From contig CAMBOZ010000065.1 in the NCBI GenBank assembly GCA_945869505.1, positions 1-6,805 on the forward strand: a stretch of 6,805 nt of DNA, written 5' to 3'. The notes below the pieces were generated by a model. It searched no databases. It was not told the origin of the DNA and worked only from the letters and a program-made list of their open reading frames with translations. The DNA is from Bifidobacterium breve (lineage in GTDB: Bacteria > Actinomycetota > Actinomycetes > Nanopelagicales > Nanopelagicaceae). Shown here piece after piece: positions 1 through 6,804 of the stretch (positions are counted from its first letter, which is position 1; every line of letters starts with the position of its first letter). The position numbers and the translations under genes were made by a program.

Positions 1-75
1 CGTGAGTTAAAAAACAGCGAGATGATCGTTGATGAAGATTTTATTGATGCTGAAGAAGTTAAGGATGAAGAATGA
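1..75 (+). CDS. 3' end of an unidentified gene, possibly rmuC
   Basis: Frame 1 is open from the window edge to a TGA at 73-75 and encodes the last 24 residues of a protein whose body lies outside the window. The tail is strongly acidic, with many Asp and Glu among the last 17 residues, which suggests a disordered C-terminus. The stop overlaps the next start in an ATGA arrangement (72-75), so the two genes are probably translationally coupled in one operon. In several actinobacteria the gene next to the DUF6542 protein encodes the RmuC-like DNA recombination protein, and that is my guess here. It rests on neighbourhood only, because 24 residues of low-complexity acidic tail carry no diagnostic motif. 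Confidence 0.7.
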   Translation, partial: RELKNSEMIVDEDFIDAEEVKDEE

Positions 76-485
76 GCACCTCAGCGCAGACCAAGATAAA
101 GATAAGCGGCCCTGGACTTAAAAAAGAGGGTGTTGTAGTTCTGCAATCACTCTTTATCGCCTTCTTCACCGGAATCGAACTGTTGTTCCGCAGTGGTGCA
201 GGAATTATCAGCGGATTTATCCTCGCTTTAGTTTTATTTGGTGGAATCCGCTTTGGACGTAAAGGCACAACTTATGTTGCAGTCGTTACTCCCCCATTGG
301 CATTTGCCGCAACAGTTCTTCTCTATCAAATACTTTCTATTGGATTAAGGCCATCACGTTTAGGTCTGGAATTCATCGCATCACTTGCCAGCATTGCACC
401 GTACCTAATGGCAAGTGCCTTGTACGGCTGGTTTATCTTTCTTAATGAGAGAGCAAAGGCGCGCAAGCCAAAGCCACGCGCTTAA
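72..485 (+). CDS. DUF6542-like four-helix membrane protein
   Basis: This 137-residue protein has a short polar N-terminus and about four hydrophobic segments near residues 21-39, 42-60, 68-90 and 98-124. It ends in a very basic tail (RAKARKPKPRA). A PPLAFA motif at residues 74-79, at the start of the third helix, resembles the conserved Pro-Pro-Leu of DUF6542, a family of unknown function found beside ispH in actinobacteria. By the positive-inside rule the basic tail should be cytoplasmic. The ATG overlaps the upstream stop, and an AAGGA at 61-65 sits 6 nt before it, a good ribosome binding site. The stop TAA directly abuts the stop of ispH on the other strand. No catalytic residues are apparent. 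The family assignment is from recalled pattern, not a search. Confidence 0.85.
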   Translation: MSTSAQTKIKISGPGLKKEGVVVLQSLFIAFFTGIELLFRSGAGIISGFILALVLFGGIRFGRKGTTYVAVVTPPLAFAATVLLYQILSIGLRPSRLGLEFIASLASIAPYLMASALYGWFIFLNERAKARKPKPRA

Positions 486-1439
486 TTACTTACTAGCGGT
501 CTTTATATCTTTACGGAGTTCGGGCGGCAAGGCAAAGAGCAAAGTTTCTTTTGTGGCAGTAACTTCTTGAACATCGCCAAACCCGCGCTCAGCAAGCCAG
601 GCTAACAAATCACGAACCAATATCTCCGGCACTGATGCGCCACTTGTTACTCCAACGCTTTCTACGCCATTTAGCCAGTTCTCATCTGCTTCTTCTGCAT
701 AATCAATTAAGTAAGCGTTCTTAGCGCCATATTCCTTTGATACCTCAACTAAACGCACTGAGTTTGATGAATTGGTGGAACCGACTACTAGGACCAATTC
801 GACTTGCGGCGCAATCTGTTTGATCGCTTCTTGGCGGTTCTGGGTGGCATAACAAATGTCATCAGATGGTGGATTGGCGATCTCTGGGAAGCGATCTTTT
901 AAAATCGCAACCGATTGCATAGTTTCATCAACGCTTAAAGTTGTTTGGGTTAACCAAACTAATTTCTTTCCTGGAGTTGGCACAATCGTGCGGGCTTCAT
1001 CTAAACCATCAACAACGCGAACTTTGCCTGGCGCTTCACCAGCAGTTCCTTCAACTTCTTCGTGGCCGTTGTGGCCAATTAACAAAATTTCGGTTTCATC
1101 ATCTGCAAAGCGTTTAACTTCATTGTGCACCTTTGTTACCAGTGGACAAGTTGCATCGATTGTCTTTAAATTTCGGGCAGCGGCTTGTTCGTGAACCGCA
1201 GGTGAAACACCGTGCGCTGAAAAGACCACAGTCGCACCTTCTGGAACTTCATCGGTTTCATTAACGAAGATGACTCCGCGCGCTTCCAGGGTCGAGACCA
1301 CATGTTTGTTGTGGACGATCTCCTTGCGCACATAAATCGGGGCGCCGTAGAGCTCGAGTGACTTTTCGACGGTAATGACCGCACGGTCAACGCCTGCGCA
1401 ATATCCGCGCGGGGCGGCCAGGAGAACTCTCTTACTCAC
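486..1439 (-). CDS. ispH: 4-hydroxy-3-methylbut-2-enyl diphosphate reductase
   Basis: IspH (LytB) is the last enzyme of the MEP isoprenoid pathway. It is a cytoplasmic [4Fe-4S] reductase converting HMBPP to IPP and DMAPP. With the GTG at 1439 as start the protein has 317 residues, normal for the family. The three cluster ligands are C14 (in RGYCAGV), C98 (in DATCP) and C196 (in [10 protein letters not shown]). Substrate-site residues are also present: H43, H76, the [11 protein letters not shown] loop with H126 and E128, T166/T167, and SSNS at 224-227. An in-frame ATG at 1496 would add 19 residues that do not look like the family and would reach into xseA. The GTG directly precedes the conserved [16 protein letters not shown] and lies 7 nt from a good -10, so translation is probably leaderless. 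The gene diverges from xseA. Confidence 0.97.
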   Translation of the reverse strand: MSKRVLLAAPRGYCAGVDRAVITVEKSLELYGAPIYVRKEIVHNKHVVSTLEARGVIFVNETDEVPEGATVVFSAHGVSPAVHEQAAARNLKTIDATCPLVTKVHNEVKRFADDETEILLIGHNGHEEVEGTAGEAPGKVRVVDGLDEARTIVPTPGKKLVWLTQTTLSVDETMQSVAILKDRFPEIANPPSDDICYATQNRQEAIKQIAPQVELVLVVGSTNSSNSVRLVEVSKEYGAKNAYLIDYAEEADENWLNGVESVGVTSGASVPEILVRDLLAWLAERGFGDVQEVTATKETLLFALPPELRKDIKTASK

Positions 1440-1446
1440 GTGGATC

Positions 1447-1452
1447 AGTCTA
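1447..1452 (-). promoter_or_regulatory. -10 element of a leaderless ispH promoter
   Basis: Read on the minus strand this is TAGACT, matching the actinobacterial TANNNT -10 pattern. Exactly 7 nt (1440-1446) separate it from the GTG at 1439, so transcription would start at or next to the first base of the start codon. There is no Shine-Dalgarno sequence before the GTG, which agrees with a leaderless mRNA. A -35 would fall inside the xseA coding region; only a poor match (TTTCGA) is seen there. Confidence 0.6.
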
Positions 1453-1453
1453 T

Positions 1454-1459
1454 TAGGCT
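1454..1459 (+). promoter_or_regulatory. -10 element of a leaderless xseA promoter
   Basis: TAGGCT matches TANNNT and is followed by 6 nt and then the xseA ATG at 1466, placing the start of transcription on the start codon. It is separated by a single base from the oppositely oriented ispH -10. No Shine-Dalgarno sequence precedes xseA. The first three bases of this element (TAG) are also an in-frame stop that closes the xseA reading frame upstream. A clear -35 is not visible at the expected place, which lies inside ispH. Confidence 0.6.
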
Positions 1460-1465
1460 CAGACC

Positions 1466-2671
1466 ATGTTCGAAACTTCAAGTGAATCCCCCGCACCAGT
1501 GCGGGTGGTCTCTGAGGCGATCAAAGAATATGTAGAACGTTTAGGTCCCATTTGGATTGAAGGCGAAATATCAGAGCTAAATGAACGCAGCGGTGGAATG
1601 GCATTTATGCGCCTGCGCGACACGTCAGTTGATATGAGCCTTTCGGTGATGTGTTACAAAAACGTTTTAGCTGCGGTGCAACCACTGCCGGCAAATGCGC
1701 GCGTTGTAATTCACGCAAAGGCATCTTGGTTTACAAAAAATGGATCGCTCACTATGTCTGCCAAAGAGATTCGCCAAGTTGGAGTTGGCGAATTATTGGC
1801 AAGGTTGGAAGCGTTAAAGGGCGTCTTAGCGGCAGAAGGTTTATTTAGCGCAGATCGTAAAGTTGCGTTGCCAAAGTTACCGCGCAAAGTAGGTTTGATC
1901 TGCGGTCGCAATACCGATGCCGAGAAAGATGTTGTTGAAAATGCACGACGCCGTTGGCCGGCTGTTGAATTTGAAATCCGTGAAGTTGCGGTGCAGGGCG
2001 CTGCAGCCGTCGTTGAAGTATCTGCCGCGCTACGCGAGTTAGAAGGTATGGATGAAGTTGATGTCATCATCATCACTCGCGGTGGTGGGTCATTTGAAGA
2101 TTTGCTTCCCTTTAGCGATGAATCACTTGTGCGCCTTGCCGCGAGTTGTGAAACCCCCATCGTTAGCGCCATCGGCCACGAGAAAGATTCACCGCTCCTT
2201 GATTTAGTCGCTGACTATCGCGCATCGACTCCAACCGATGCCGCAAAACGTGTGGTGCCAGATATCGAGCAAGAGATTTCAGATATAAATAAAATTCGCG
2301 ACCGCATGTACCGTCGCCTACTTTCGAGCGTTGAATATGAATTGAATCAGATTGCGCAATTACGCAATCGCCCAGTGATGAAAGATCCGGGGGTAATGAT
2401 CAAGGTCCGCAAAGACGAATTAACAGCTCTGCGCGATCGCTCGCACCGCGGATTTAAAGCCTTACTCGATATTGAAAAGAAAGAGATTAAAGGCGTTATT
2501 GCGCACCTGCGTTCGCTATCTCCGCAATCGACTATGGATCGCGGGTATGCCGTGGTTCAAAGCGATGACGGAAAGATTGTGCGCGATGCCACAAAGTTAA
2601 AGGCGGGATCTGTGCTGCGCATACGCGCTGCCAAGGGCGAAGCTAAAGCCAGCGTGCTGGCAAGCGAGTAG
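1466..2671 (+). CDS. xseA: Exodeoxyribonuclease VII large subunit
   Basis: XseA is the catalytic subunit of ExoVII, which with several XseB copies degrades single-stranded DNA to oligonucleotides in both directions. The 401 residues show the family order. An OB-fold DNA-binding domain spans about 12-105 ([11 protein letters not shown] at 28-38). The catalytic domain carries [12 protein letters not shown] (205-216) and [19 protein letters not shown] (237-255). A helical region (about 265-345) probably binds XseB. The end has the conserved MDRGYAVV (357-364) and a beta-rich tail. R205, G206 and D212 correspond to residues reported as essential in E. coli XseA (R148, G149, D155). The ATG at 1466 is fixed by an in-frame TAG at 1454, and the next Met is at residue 45. 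The length is at the short end of the family, with nothing missing. Confidence 0.97.
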   Translation: MFETSSESPAPVRVVSEAIKEYVERLGPIWIEGEISELNERSGGMAFMRLRDTSVDMSLSVMCYKNVLAAVQPLPANARVVIHAKASWFTKNGSLTMSAKEIRQVGVGELLARLEALKGVLAAEGLFSADRKVALPKLPRKVGLICGRNTDAEKDVVENARRRWPAVEFEIREVAVQGAAAVVEVSAALRELEGMDEVDVIIITRGGGSFEDLLPFSDESLVRLAASCETPIVSAIGHEKDSPLLDLVADYRASTPTDAAKRVVPDIEQEISDINKIRDRMYRRLLSSVEYELNQIAQLRNRPVMKDPGVMIKVRKDELTALRDRSHRGFKALLDIEKKEIKGVIAHLRSLSPQSTMDRGYAVVQSDDGKIVRDATKLKAGSVLRIRAAKGEAKASVLASE

Positions 2672-2680
2672 ATTTAACCC

Positions 2681-2884
2681 ATGGCCGCTAAATCTGAAAA
2701 GCCTTCTTATGAAGAAGCGCGCGATGAACTCGCCGAAATCGTTGAATCACTCGAAGATGGCAGCGCAACGCTGGAAGAATCGTTAAAGCTCTGGGAGCGC
2801 GGCGAAGAGTTAGCCAAGATCTGTCAGGAATGGTTAGACGGGGCTAAGAAGAAGTTAGATGCCGCAAAGAAACCAGCCGAATAA
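2681..2884 (+). CDS. xseB: Exodeoxyribonuclease VII small subunit
   Basis: XseB is the small helical subunit that wraps the helical arm of XseA to form active ExoVII. At 67 residues it is of normal size and carries the family pattern: [13 protein letters not shown] at 9-21, LEDG at 24-27, then [18 protein letters not shown] at 31-48. The charged lysine-rich tail is typical. It begins 9 nt after the xseA stop without a clear Shine-Dalgarno sequence, so it probably depends on translation of xseA. Its TAA overlaps the fumarase ATG by one base (TAATG), which suggests coupling onward. The pair completes the enzyme, so both subunits would be made from one mRNA. Confidence 0.95.
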   Translation: MAAKSEKPSYEEARDELAEIVESLEDGSATLEESLKLWERGEELAKICQEWLDGAKKKLDAAKKPAE

Positions 2885-4542
2885 TGTCACCACAATTTTC
2901 ATACGCTGATTTACTTCCGATTGGTGAAGATAAAACCAAGTACCGCAACATTGGCAAGGCAGGCGTTAGCGTAATCAAACTCGGTGATCGTGAATTCCTG
3001 CAGCTTGAGCCTGAAGCGCTGACGCTGCTGAGCGAAACAGCGATCCACGATATTTCACATTACCTGCGCGCAGAACATTTACAGCAGTTAGCAAATATTT
3101 TAAAGGATCCCGAAGCCTCACCTAACGATCGCTTCGTTGCTTTAGATCTATTGAAGAACGCCAATATCGCAGCCGGTGGAATTCTGCCGATGTGCCAAGA
3201 CACTGGCACAGCACTAGTGATGGGCAAGCGGGGCCAATACGTCTTGACGACTGCCAAAGATGAAGTTGCAATCGCGCAAGGAATTTATAACGCATATACC
3301 AATTTGAATCTGCGCTATTCACAGATGGCGCCGACAACTACTTGGGATGAAAAGAACACCGGCAATAACCTGCCTGCCCAAATTGAGATTTTCGCTGATT
3401 CAAATCATCAAGATGAGTACAGCTTTATGTTTATCGCTAAAGGCGGCGGTAGCGCCAACAAATCATTTTTATATCAAGAGACTAAATCTGTTTTAAATCC
3501 GGCATCTTTTATGAAGTGGCTAGAAGAAAAATTGCGTTCTATCGGAACTGCCGCCTGCCCTCCGTATCACCTAGCAATCGTCATCGGCGGATTGAGCGCA
3601 GAACACAACGTAAAGACCGCAAAGTTGGCTAGTACTAAGTGCTTGGATTCACTGCCAACTTCAGGTGATGCCGCCACTGGTCACGGCTTCCGCGATTTAG
3701 AACTAGAAGAGCGCGTATTAGAACTAACTCGCACGCTGGGAATCGGCGCACAATTTGGCGGCAAGTATTTCTGCCACGATGTTCGCATCGTTCGTCTGCC
3801 CCGCCACGGTGCATCTCTGCCAATTTCAATTGCAGTTTCATGTTCGGCAGATCGCCAGGCTAAAGCCAAGATCACTAAAGACGGCATCTTCTTAGAAGAG
3901 TTAGAACGCGATCCCGCCCACTTCTTACCTGATACAACAGATGAACATCTAGACGATAGCGTTGTGAAAATTGATTTAAATCAACCAATGGATGCGGTGC
4001 GCGCCGAACTAAGTAAATATCCGGTTAAGACTCGCCTCTCACTTTCTGGCACCATCGTAGTTGCCCGCGATTTAGCCCATGCCCGCATTAAGGAATCACT
4101 TGATGCTGGCAAAGAATTACCGCAGTACTTAAAGGATTACGCGGTTTATTACGCAGGGCCTGCCAAAACACCAACTGGTTATGCATCTGGTTCTTTCGGT
4201 CCCACAACTGCTGGGCGGATGGATTCATATGTTGAACAATTCCAAGCTGCAGGTGGATCCTTTGTAATGCTCGCCAAAGGCAATCGCTCGAAAGCTGTCA
4301 CCGATGCTTGCAAAACTTACGGTGGTTTTTATCTTGGATCAATCGGCGGACCGGCAGCGCGCCTTGCCCAAGATTGCATCAAGAAAGTTGAAGTCTTAGA
4401 TTTTGAAGATTTAGGAATGGAAGCGATCTGGAAGATTGATGTCGTGGATTTCCCAGCATTTATTGTTGTTGACGATAAAGGAAATGACTTCTTTGCCGAG
4501 ACCACAAAGATGGTCTCAATCGGAAGAAAGCCGGAAGTTTAA
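2884..4542 (+). CDS. fum: Class I (iron-sulfur) fumarate hydratase
   Basis: Class I fumarases interconvert fumarate and L-malate in the TCA cycle using an oxygen-sensitive [4Fe-4S] cluster. The 552 residues cover both family domains. Cluster ligands are C104 (in MCQDTGTA), C225 (in [14 protein letters not shown]) and C320 (in VSCSADR), matching E. coli FumA C105, C224 and C318 in context. Active-site positions recalled from the Leishmania enzyme fall on D106, H308, R395, T441, R445 and K465, with the expected spacing. [14 protein letters not shown] binding is seen at 186-194. The C-terminal domain has the canonical [18 protein letters not shown]. The enzyme is full length and unrelated to class II FumC. 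The ATG overlaps the xseB stop. The end lies 3 nt from the opposing transglycosylase-like gene, with no room for a terminator between them. Confidence 0.96.
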   Translation: MSPQFSYADLLPIGEDKTKYRNIGKAGVSVIKLGDREFLQLEPEALTLLSETAIHDISHYLRAEHLQQLANILKDPEASPNDRFVALDLLKNANIAAGGILPMCQDTGTALVMGKRGQYVLTTAKDEVAIAQGIYNAYTNLNLRYSQMAPTTTWDEKNTGNNLPAQIEIFADSNHQDEYSFMFIAKGGGSANKSFLYQETKSVLNPASFMKWLEEKLRSIGTAACPPYHLAIVIGGLSAEHNVKTAKLASTKCLDSLPTSGDAATGHGFRDLELEERVLELTRTLGIGAQFGGKYFCHDVRIVRLPRHGASLPISIAVSCSADRQAKAKITKDGIFLEELERDPAHFLPDTTDEHLDDSVVKIDLNQPMDAVRAELSKYPVKTRLSLSGTIVVARDLAHARIKESLDAGKELPQYLKDYAVYYAGPAKTPTGYASGSFGPTTAGRMDSYVEQFQAAGGSFVMLAKGNRSKAVTDACKTYGGFYLGSIGGPAARLAQDCIKKVEVLDFEDLGMEAIWKIDVVDFPAFIVVDDKGNDFFAETTKMVSIGRKPEV

Positions 4543-4545
4543 GCT

Positions 4546-5136
4546 TTAGTAATAATTGCTACGTTTGAATTTAGCCCACGCACCACAAGGGCTCATATAG
4601 CGCGCTTCAATGTAGCGAAGGCCCCAACGAATCTGAGTCACCGGGTTGGTGCGCCAATCTGTTGAGATCGAATCCATGCGGGTTGCTGGCAATGCCTGCG
4701 GAATTCCGTGAGCGCCAGAGCGCTTATTGTGTGAGCGGTAATTCCAATGGCTCTCTTTTGTCCAAAGTCGGTTTAGGCAGGTGAATTGATCTGCGCCCCA
4801 GGCATATTCAGTGAACATTATTGATTTGGCGACCTTCTTGGCACCGACGCTGGTGCGCGCCATTTCTACTTGCTGGCTAATGGCTGCAGCGAGCGCCATC
4901 TGGGATGCGAAAAGGTTGGTGCGCTTATCAAGCTGGGTGTAAAGCGCGGCGCCGCTAGAGAGATCAACTTCAGAATTTAGGGCAACTGACATAGTCAGGT
5001 TGGCTGATGCCGGAAGAGAAATGCTCGTGGTCATCGGGAATTCAAGACCGTAGGCAGTTGGTTGCGCCGCAGAAATCAGCAGAAGGGTGCCAACTGTGGT
5101 CCAAAGGGCGCGCGAGTTGAAACGGTGCTTGGACAT
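4546..5136 (-). CDS. Secreted lytic-transglycosylase-like protein
   Basis: This 196-residue protein has a Sec signal peptide: a basic start (KHRFNSR), a hydrophobic core at about 11-24 and a probable cleavage near residue 30. A Ser/Thr/Ala-rich linker and helix (about 31-105) follow, then a C-terminal SLT-like domain (about 110-196). That domain contains QFTCLNRLWTKESHWN (117-132), SGAHGIPQALP (140-150) and TQIRWGLRYIEARY (167-180). E128 is the expected catalytic glutamate, and C120 with C184 could form a disulfide. This domain is common in secreted actinobacterial proteins thought to cleave or remodel peptidoglycan between cells; no activity can be read from sequence alone. The ATG is set by a perfect AGGAGG 6 nt upstream. 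It is transcribed away from phoH2, after a long leader with hairpins and repeats. Confidence 0.9.
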   Translation of the reverse strand: MSKHRFNSRALWTTVGTLLLISAAQPTAYGLEFPMTTSISLPASANLTMSVALNSEVDLSSGAALYTQLDKRTNLFASQMALAAAISQQVEMARTSVGAKKVAKSIMFTEYAWGADQFTCLNRLWTKESHWNYRSHNKRSGAHGIPQALPATRMDSISTDWRTNPVTQIRWGLRYIEARYMSPCGAWAKFKRSNYY

Positions 5137-5141
5137 CGCTG

Positions 5142-5150
5142 CCCTCCTTT
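5142..5150 (-). promoter_or_regulatory. Strong Shine-Dalgarno sequence of the transglycosylase-like gene
   Basis: On the minus strand this reads AAAGGAGGG, and its AGGAGG core ends 6 nt before the ATG at 5136. It is the only near-perfect ribosome binding site in the window; ispH and xseA appear leaderless and xseB and fum have none. It fixes the start codon and suggests efficient, leader-dependent translation. Confidence 0.85.
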
Positions 5151-5179
5151 CCTGCTTCTAGTGAACTTCTCTTTGCCTT

Positions 5180-5210
5180 TAGGTCATGGGCCATCGACCT
5201 ATAAATAGGT
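5180..5210 (-). promoter_or_regulatory. Mutually exclusive hairpins in the leader of the transglycosylase-like gene
   Basis: Two inverted repeats share one arm. In minus-strand RNA, ACCTA (5210-5206 side) can pair with TAGGT (5201-5197 side) across a 4-nt loop. The same TAGGTC (5201-5196) can instead pair with GACCTA (5185-5180), with an inner 3-bp ATG/CAT extension and a bulged G. A further GGTCA/TGACC pairing is possible between 5214-5218 and 5182-5186. The structures cannot all form at once. The element lies 30 nt upstream of the Shine-Dalgarno sequence. It does not resemble a riboswitch I know, and neither stem is followed by a U-run, so it is not an intrinsic terminator. The pairings are read directly; a regulatory role is inference. 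Confidence 0.4.
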
Positions 5211-5313
5211 AAGTGACCATTGGGGAATGAGTTAAGGGTGGCAATCAGGGTGAGTTGTCGCAAATTAAATTGTGCGTGTGGCGAAAATTCTCAGGAAAGT
5301 CGTTGCCTGTGGA

Positions 5314-5342
5314 CAGATAAAAGTCCTGCTCAGTTAGGGCAA
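5314..5342 (-). promoter_or_regulatory. Weak candidate promoter for the transglycosylase-like gene
   Basis: On the minus strand TTGCCC (5342-5337, four of six matches to TTGACA) is 17 bp from TATCTG (5319-5314, a TAT-only match to the -10). If real, transcription would start near 5307 and leave a leader of about 170 nt containing the hairpins. It sits among the TTAGGAC-like repeats, as a regulated promoter might. The -10 is poor, and no better pair was found by eye in this spacer. Confidence 0.25.
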
Positions 5343-5359
5343 AGTCCTAAATGTCCTAA
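5321..5359. repeat. Cluster of 9-bp repeats (AAGTCCTAA type), possible operator
   Basis: Two adjacent 9-bp units, AAGTCCTAA (5342-5350) and ATGTCCTAA (5351-5359), differ at one position. A third, AAGTCCTGC (5321-5329), lies exactly 21 bp from the first, two helical turns. Between them, TTAGGGCAA (5334-5342) is a degenerate inverted copy, giving a TTAGG-N7-CCTAA inverted repeat at 5334-5350. Tandem direct repeats of this size are typical of OmpR-type response regulator sites. MtrA, a regulator of this family, controls cell-wall hydrolase genes in other actinobacteria, but the motif here is not clearly the MtrA consensus. The repeats are seen; regulator binding is inferred. Confidence 0.4.
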
Positions 5360-5408
5360 TTGTGACTGTGAGATTTAAATAGGGCTGACTTGGGCAGTAA
5401 TCAAGTGG

Positions 5409-6737
5409 CTAGGAGATCGGTCCTTCAAGCATCTCGGTCACTAGGGCTGCGATCGGCGAGCGCTCGCTCCGGGTCAAGGTGACGTGGGCGAAGAGCGGGT
5501 GTCCTTTGAGGGTTTCCACGACCGCGACCACGCCATCGTGGCGTCCGACCCGCAAGTTATCGCGCTGAGCAACATCGTGGGTTAAGACGACGCGAGAAGA
5601 TTGGCCGATCCGCGATAGGACGGTGAGCAAGACGCCGCGTTCTAGCGATTGGGCTTCGTCAACGATCACAAATGAGTCGTGCAGTGAGCGACCGCGGATA
5701 TGAGTCAACGGCAGAACTTCGATTAGCCCGCGCGCCATAATCTCTTCGACCACTGCCTGCGAAACGAGTGCGCCCAATGTGTCAAAGACCGCCTGTGCCC
5801 AAGGCGACATCTTCTCGCCTTCGCTGCCAGGAAGGTAGCCCAACTCTTGTCCGCCGACGGGATATAGCGGACGGAAGATCACAACTTTCTTATGGAGGCG
5901 TTTCTCCATTACTGCTTCTAAACCGGCGCAAAGGGCGAGCGCGGATTTTCCAGTACCGGCGCGACCGCCGAGTGAGACGATGCCGATTTCTGGATCTAAT
6001 AAAAGGTCTAGCGCAATTCTCTGTTCTGCAGAACGACCATGCAATCCAAAGGCGTTGCGATCGCCGCGGACTAATTGCAACTGCTTATCTGCAGTTACGC
6101 GAGCGAGCGCACTTCCCTTCTCCGAATGCAGGACTATTCCAGTGTGAACTGGCAATTGGTGGGCCGCTTCATGGTCTGCGCGATCTGATGCATATAGCTC
6201 GTCGATGATGTTGTGGCCAACGTTTAGCTCTTCGATTCCGGTCCAGCCGCTATTAGAAACGAGTTCGGCTAAATACTCTTGAGCTTCAACACCGACTGAG
6301 GATGCCTTTACGCGAAGTGGCAAATCTTTGGTCACCAAGACCACGTCTTTGCCATCGGACATTAAATTCTTAGCGATCGCCAGGATGCGCGAATCATTTG
6401 TGCCGTCACGCAAAAAACCGTGGGGCAAGGTACTTAAATCTGTATGGTTTAACTCAACCGAAAGCGTGCCACCTTCTGGGGTTATCGTGAGGGGCTTATC
6501 GAGTCGGCCGTGAGTTATGCGCAGATCATCTAAAGATCGCAGCGCCGCGCGAGCAAAGTAGCCCAGTTCTGGGTGATCGCGTTTGGTTTCGAGTTCACCA
6601 ATAACTGCAATCGGAATTATTACTTCATGTTCTTCGAATTTCGAGAGCGCGTTCGGGTCTGCCAACAAAACGCTGGTATCTAAAACATAGGTCTTTTTTG
6701 CAGCCTTTTTCTTGCTATTAGATACTGGAGTAGCCAA
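5409..6737 (-). CDS. phoH2: PhoH2: PIN-domain ribonuclease fused to PhoH-type ATPase
   Basis: PhoH2 proteins couple an N-terminal PIN (VapC-like) nuclease to a C-terminal PhoH ATPase. The mycobacterial homologue (Rv1095 in M. tuberculosis) is reported to unwind and cleave RNA with ATP. The 442 residues contain a lysine-rich start (9-15) and then the PIN domain (about 16-160), whose acidic metal-binding set is D20 (in YVLDTS), E48 (in GELE), D115 (in GTNDS) and D138 (in TKD). A linker region follows (about 165-235). The PhoH domain has Walker A GRAGTGKS (258-265) and Walker B VIVDEAQ (357-363). Both active sites look intact. The TTG at 6737 is the only start codon between an in-frame upstream TAA and the PIN motif, with at best a weak GAGAG ribosome binding site. 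It is cytoplasmic. Confidence 0.95.
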   Translation of the reverse strand: MATPVSNSKKKAAKKTYVLDTSVLLADPNALSKFEEHEVIIPIAVIGELETKRDHPELGYFARAALRSLDDLRITHGRLDKPLTITPEGGTLSVELNHTDLSTLPHGFLRDGTNDSRILAIAKNLMSDGKDVVLVTKDLPLRVKASSVGVEAQEYLAELVSNSGWTGIEELNVGHNIIDELYASDRADHEAAHQLPVHTGIVLHSEKGSALARVTADKQLQLVRGDRNAFGLHGRSAEQRIALDLLLDPEIGIVSLGGRAGTGKSALALCAGLEAVMEKRLHKKVVIFRPLYPVGGQELGYLPGSEGEKMSPWAQAVFDTLGALVSQAVVEEIMARGLIEVLPLTHIRGRSLHDSFVIVDEAQSLERGVLLTVLSRIGQSSRVVLTHDVAQRDNLRVGRHDGVVAVVETLKGHPLFAHVTLTRSERSPIAALVTEMLEGPIS

Positions 6738-6804
6738 TGGCCAGCTCTCGCATTCTCTTTAGTTTTATCCGGCGGGAGTTGCTTCTGACTAGAAAAAGAT
6801 AGAA
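6718..6804 (-). CDS. Possible 3' end of a small ORF overlapping the phoH2 start
   Basis: Reading into the window from the right edge on the minus strand, one frame is open for 28 codons and ends in TAA at 6720-6718, followed at once by TAG. It overlaps the first 20 nt of phoH2. The fragment is basic ([15 protein letters not shown] near its middle) and includes an internal ATG at 6753. In mycobacteria phoH2 is preceded by a short overlapping gene, phoAT, described as antitoxin-like, and this ORF is in the right place for a counterpart. An open frame of 28 codons arises easily by chance and I recognise no family, so this is a weak call. Confidence 0.2.
   Translation of the reverse strand, partial: FYLFLVRSNSRRIKLKRMRELAIGYSSI

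Larger units (their letters stand above)
5137..5408 (-). other. 272-bp noncoding spacer between phoH2 and the transglycosylase-like gene
   Basis: This is by far the largest gap in the window; all other spacers are 0-26 bp. From phoH2 inward it holds an AT-rich stretch after the phoH2 stop, the repeat cluster (5321-5359), a featureless stretch (about 5220-5310), the competing hairpins (5180-5210) and the Shine-Dalgarno sequence. No intrinsic terminator for phoH2 is visible. I see no convincing small gene, tRNA or known riboswitch in either strand. Confidence 0.7.

Noticed and set aside
1440..1496. Extended ispH start at the ATG at 1496, adding 19 residues
   Set aside because: The extension overlaps the xseA coding region by 31 nt, removes both -10 elements from noncoding DNA and does not resemble IspH N-termini; the GTG at 1439 fits the family.
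1711..2172. 153-residue antisense ORF within xseA
   Set aside because: Serine/threonine-rich low-complexity composition typical of a reverse-frame shadow of a real gene.
5179..5220. 13-residue leader peptide ORF (ATG at 5220) in the transglycosylase-like leader
   Set aside because: It has no Shine-Dalgarno sequence, no run of a regulatory codon and lies within the hairpin repeats; likely chance.
5042..5263. 73-residue minus-strand ORF running into the transglycosylase-like gene
   Set aside because: It starts with TTG without a ribosome binding site and lies in another frame over the signal peptide region; no family resemblance.
5308..5316. DnaA-box-like CTGTCCACA on the minus strand
   Set aside because: It is one mismatch from the actinobacterial TTGTCCACA box but stands alone, with no dnaA or dnaN nearby and no box cluster, so an origin is unlikely.
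5309..5330. GGAC/GTCC inverted repeat as a terminator for phoH2
   Set aside because: Only 4 bp of stem with an 8-nt loop and no following U-run; too weak for an intrinsic terminator.
5137..5408. c-di-AMP (ydaO-type) riboswitch upstream of a cell-wall hydrolase-like gene
   Set aside because: Expected from context in actinobacteria, but the conserved ydaO sequence blocks and pseudosymmetric stems were not found on the minus strand.
5768..6208. 146-residue plus-strand ORF opposite phoH2
   Set aside because: Arg-rich shadow of the phoH2 ATPase domain, with no ribosome binding site or recognisable domain.
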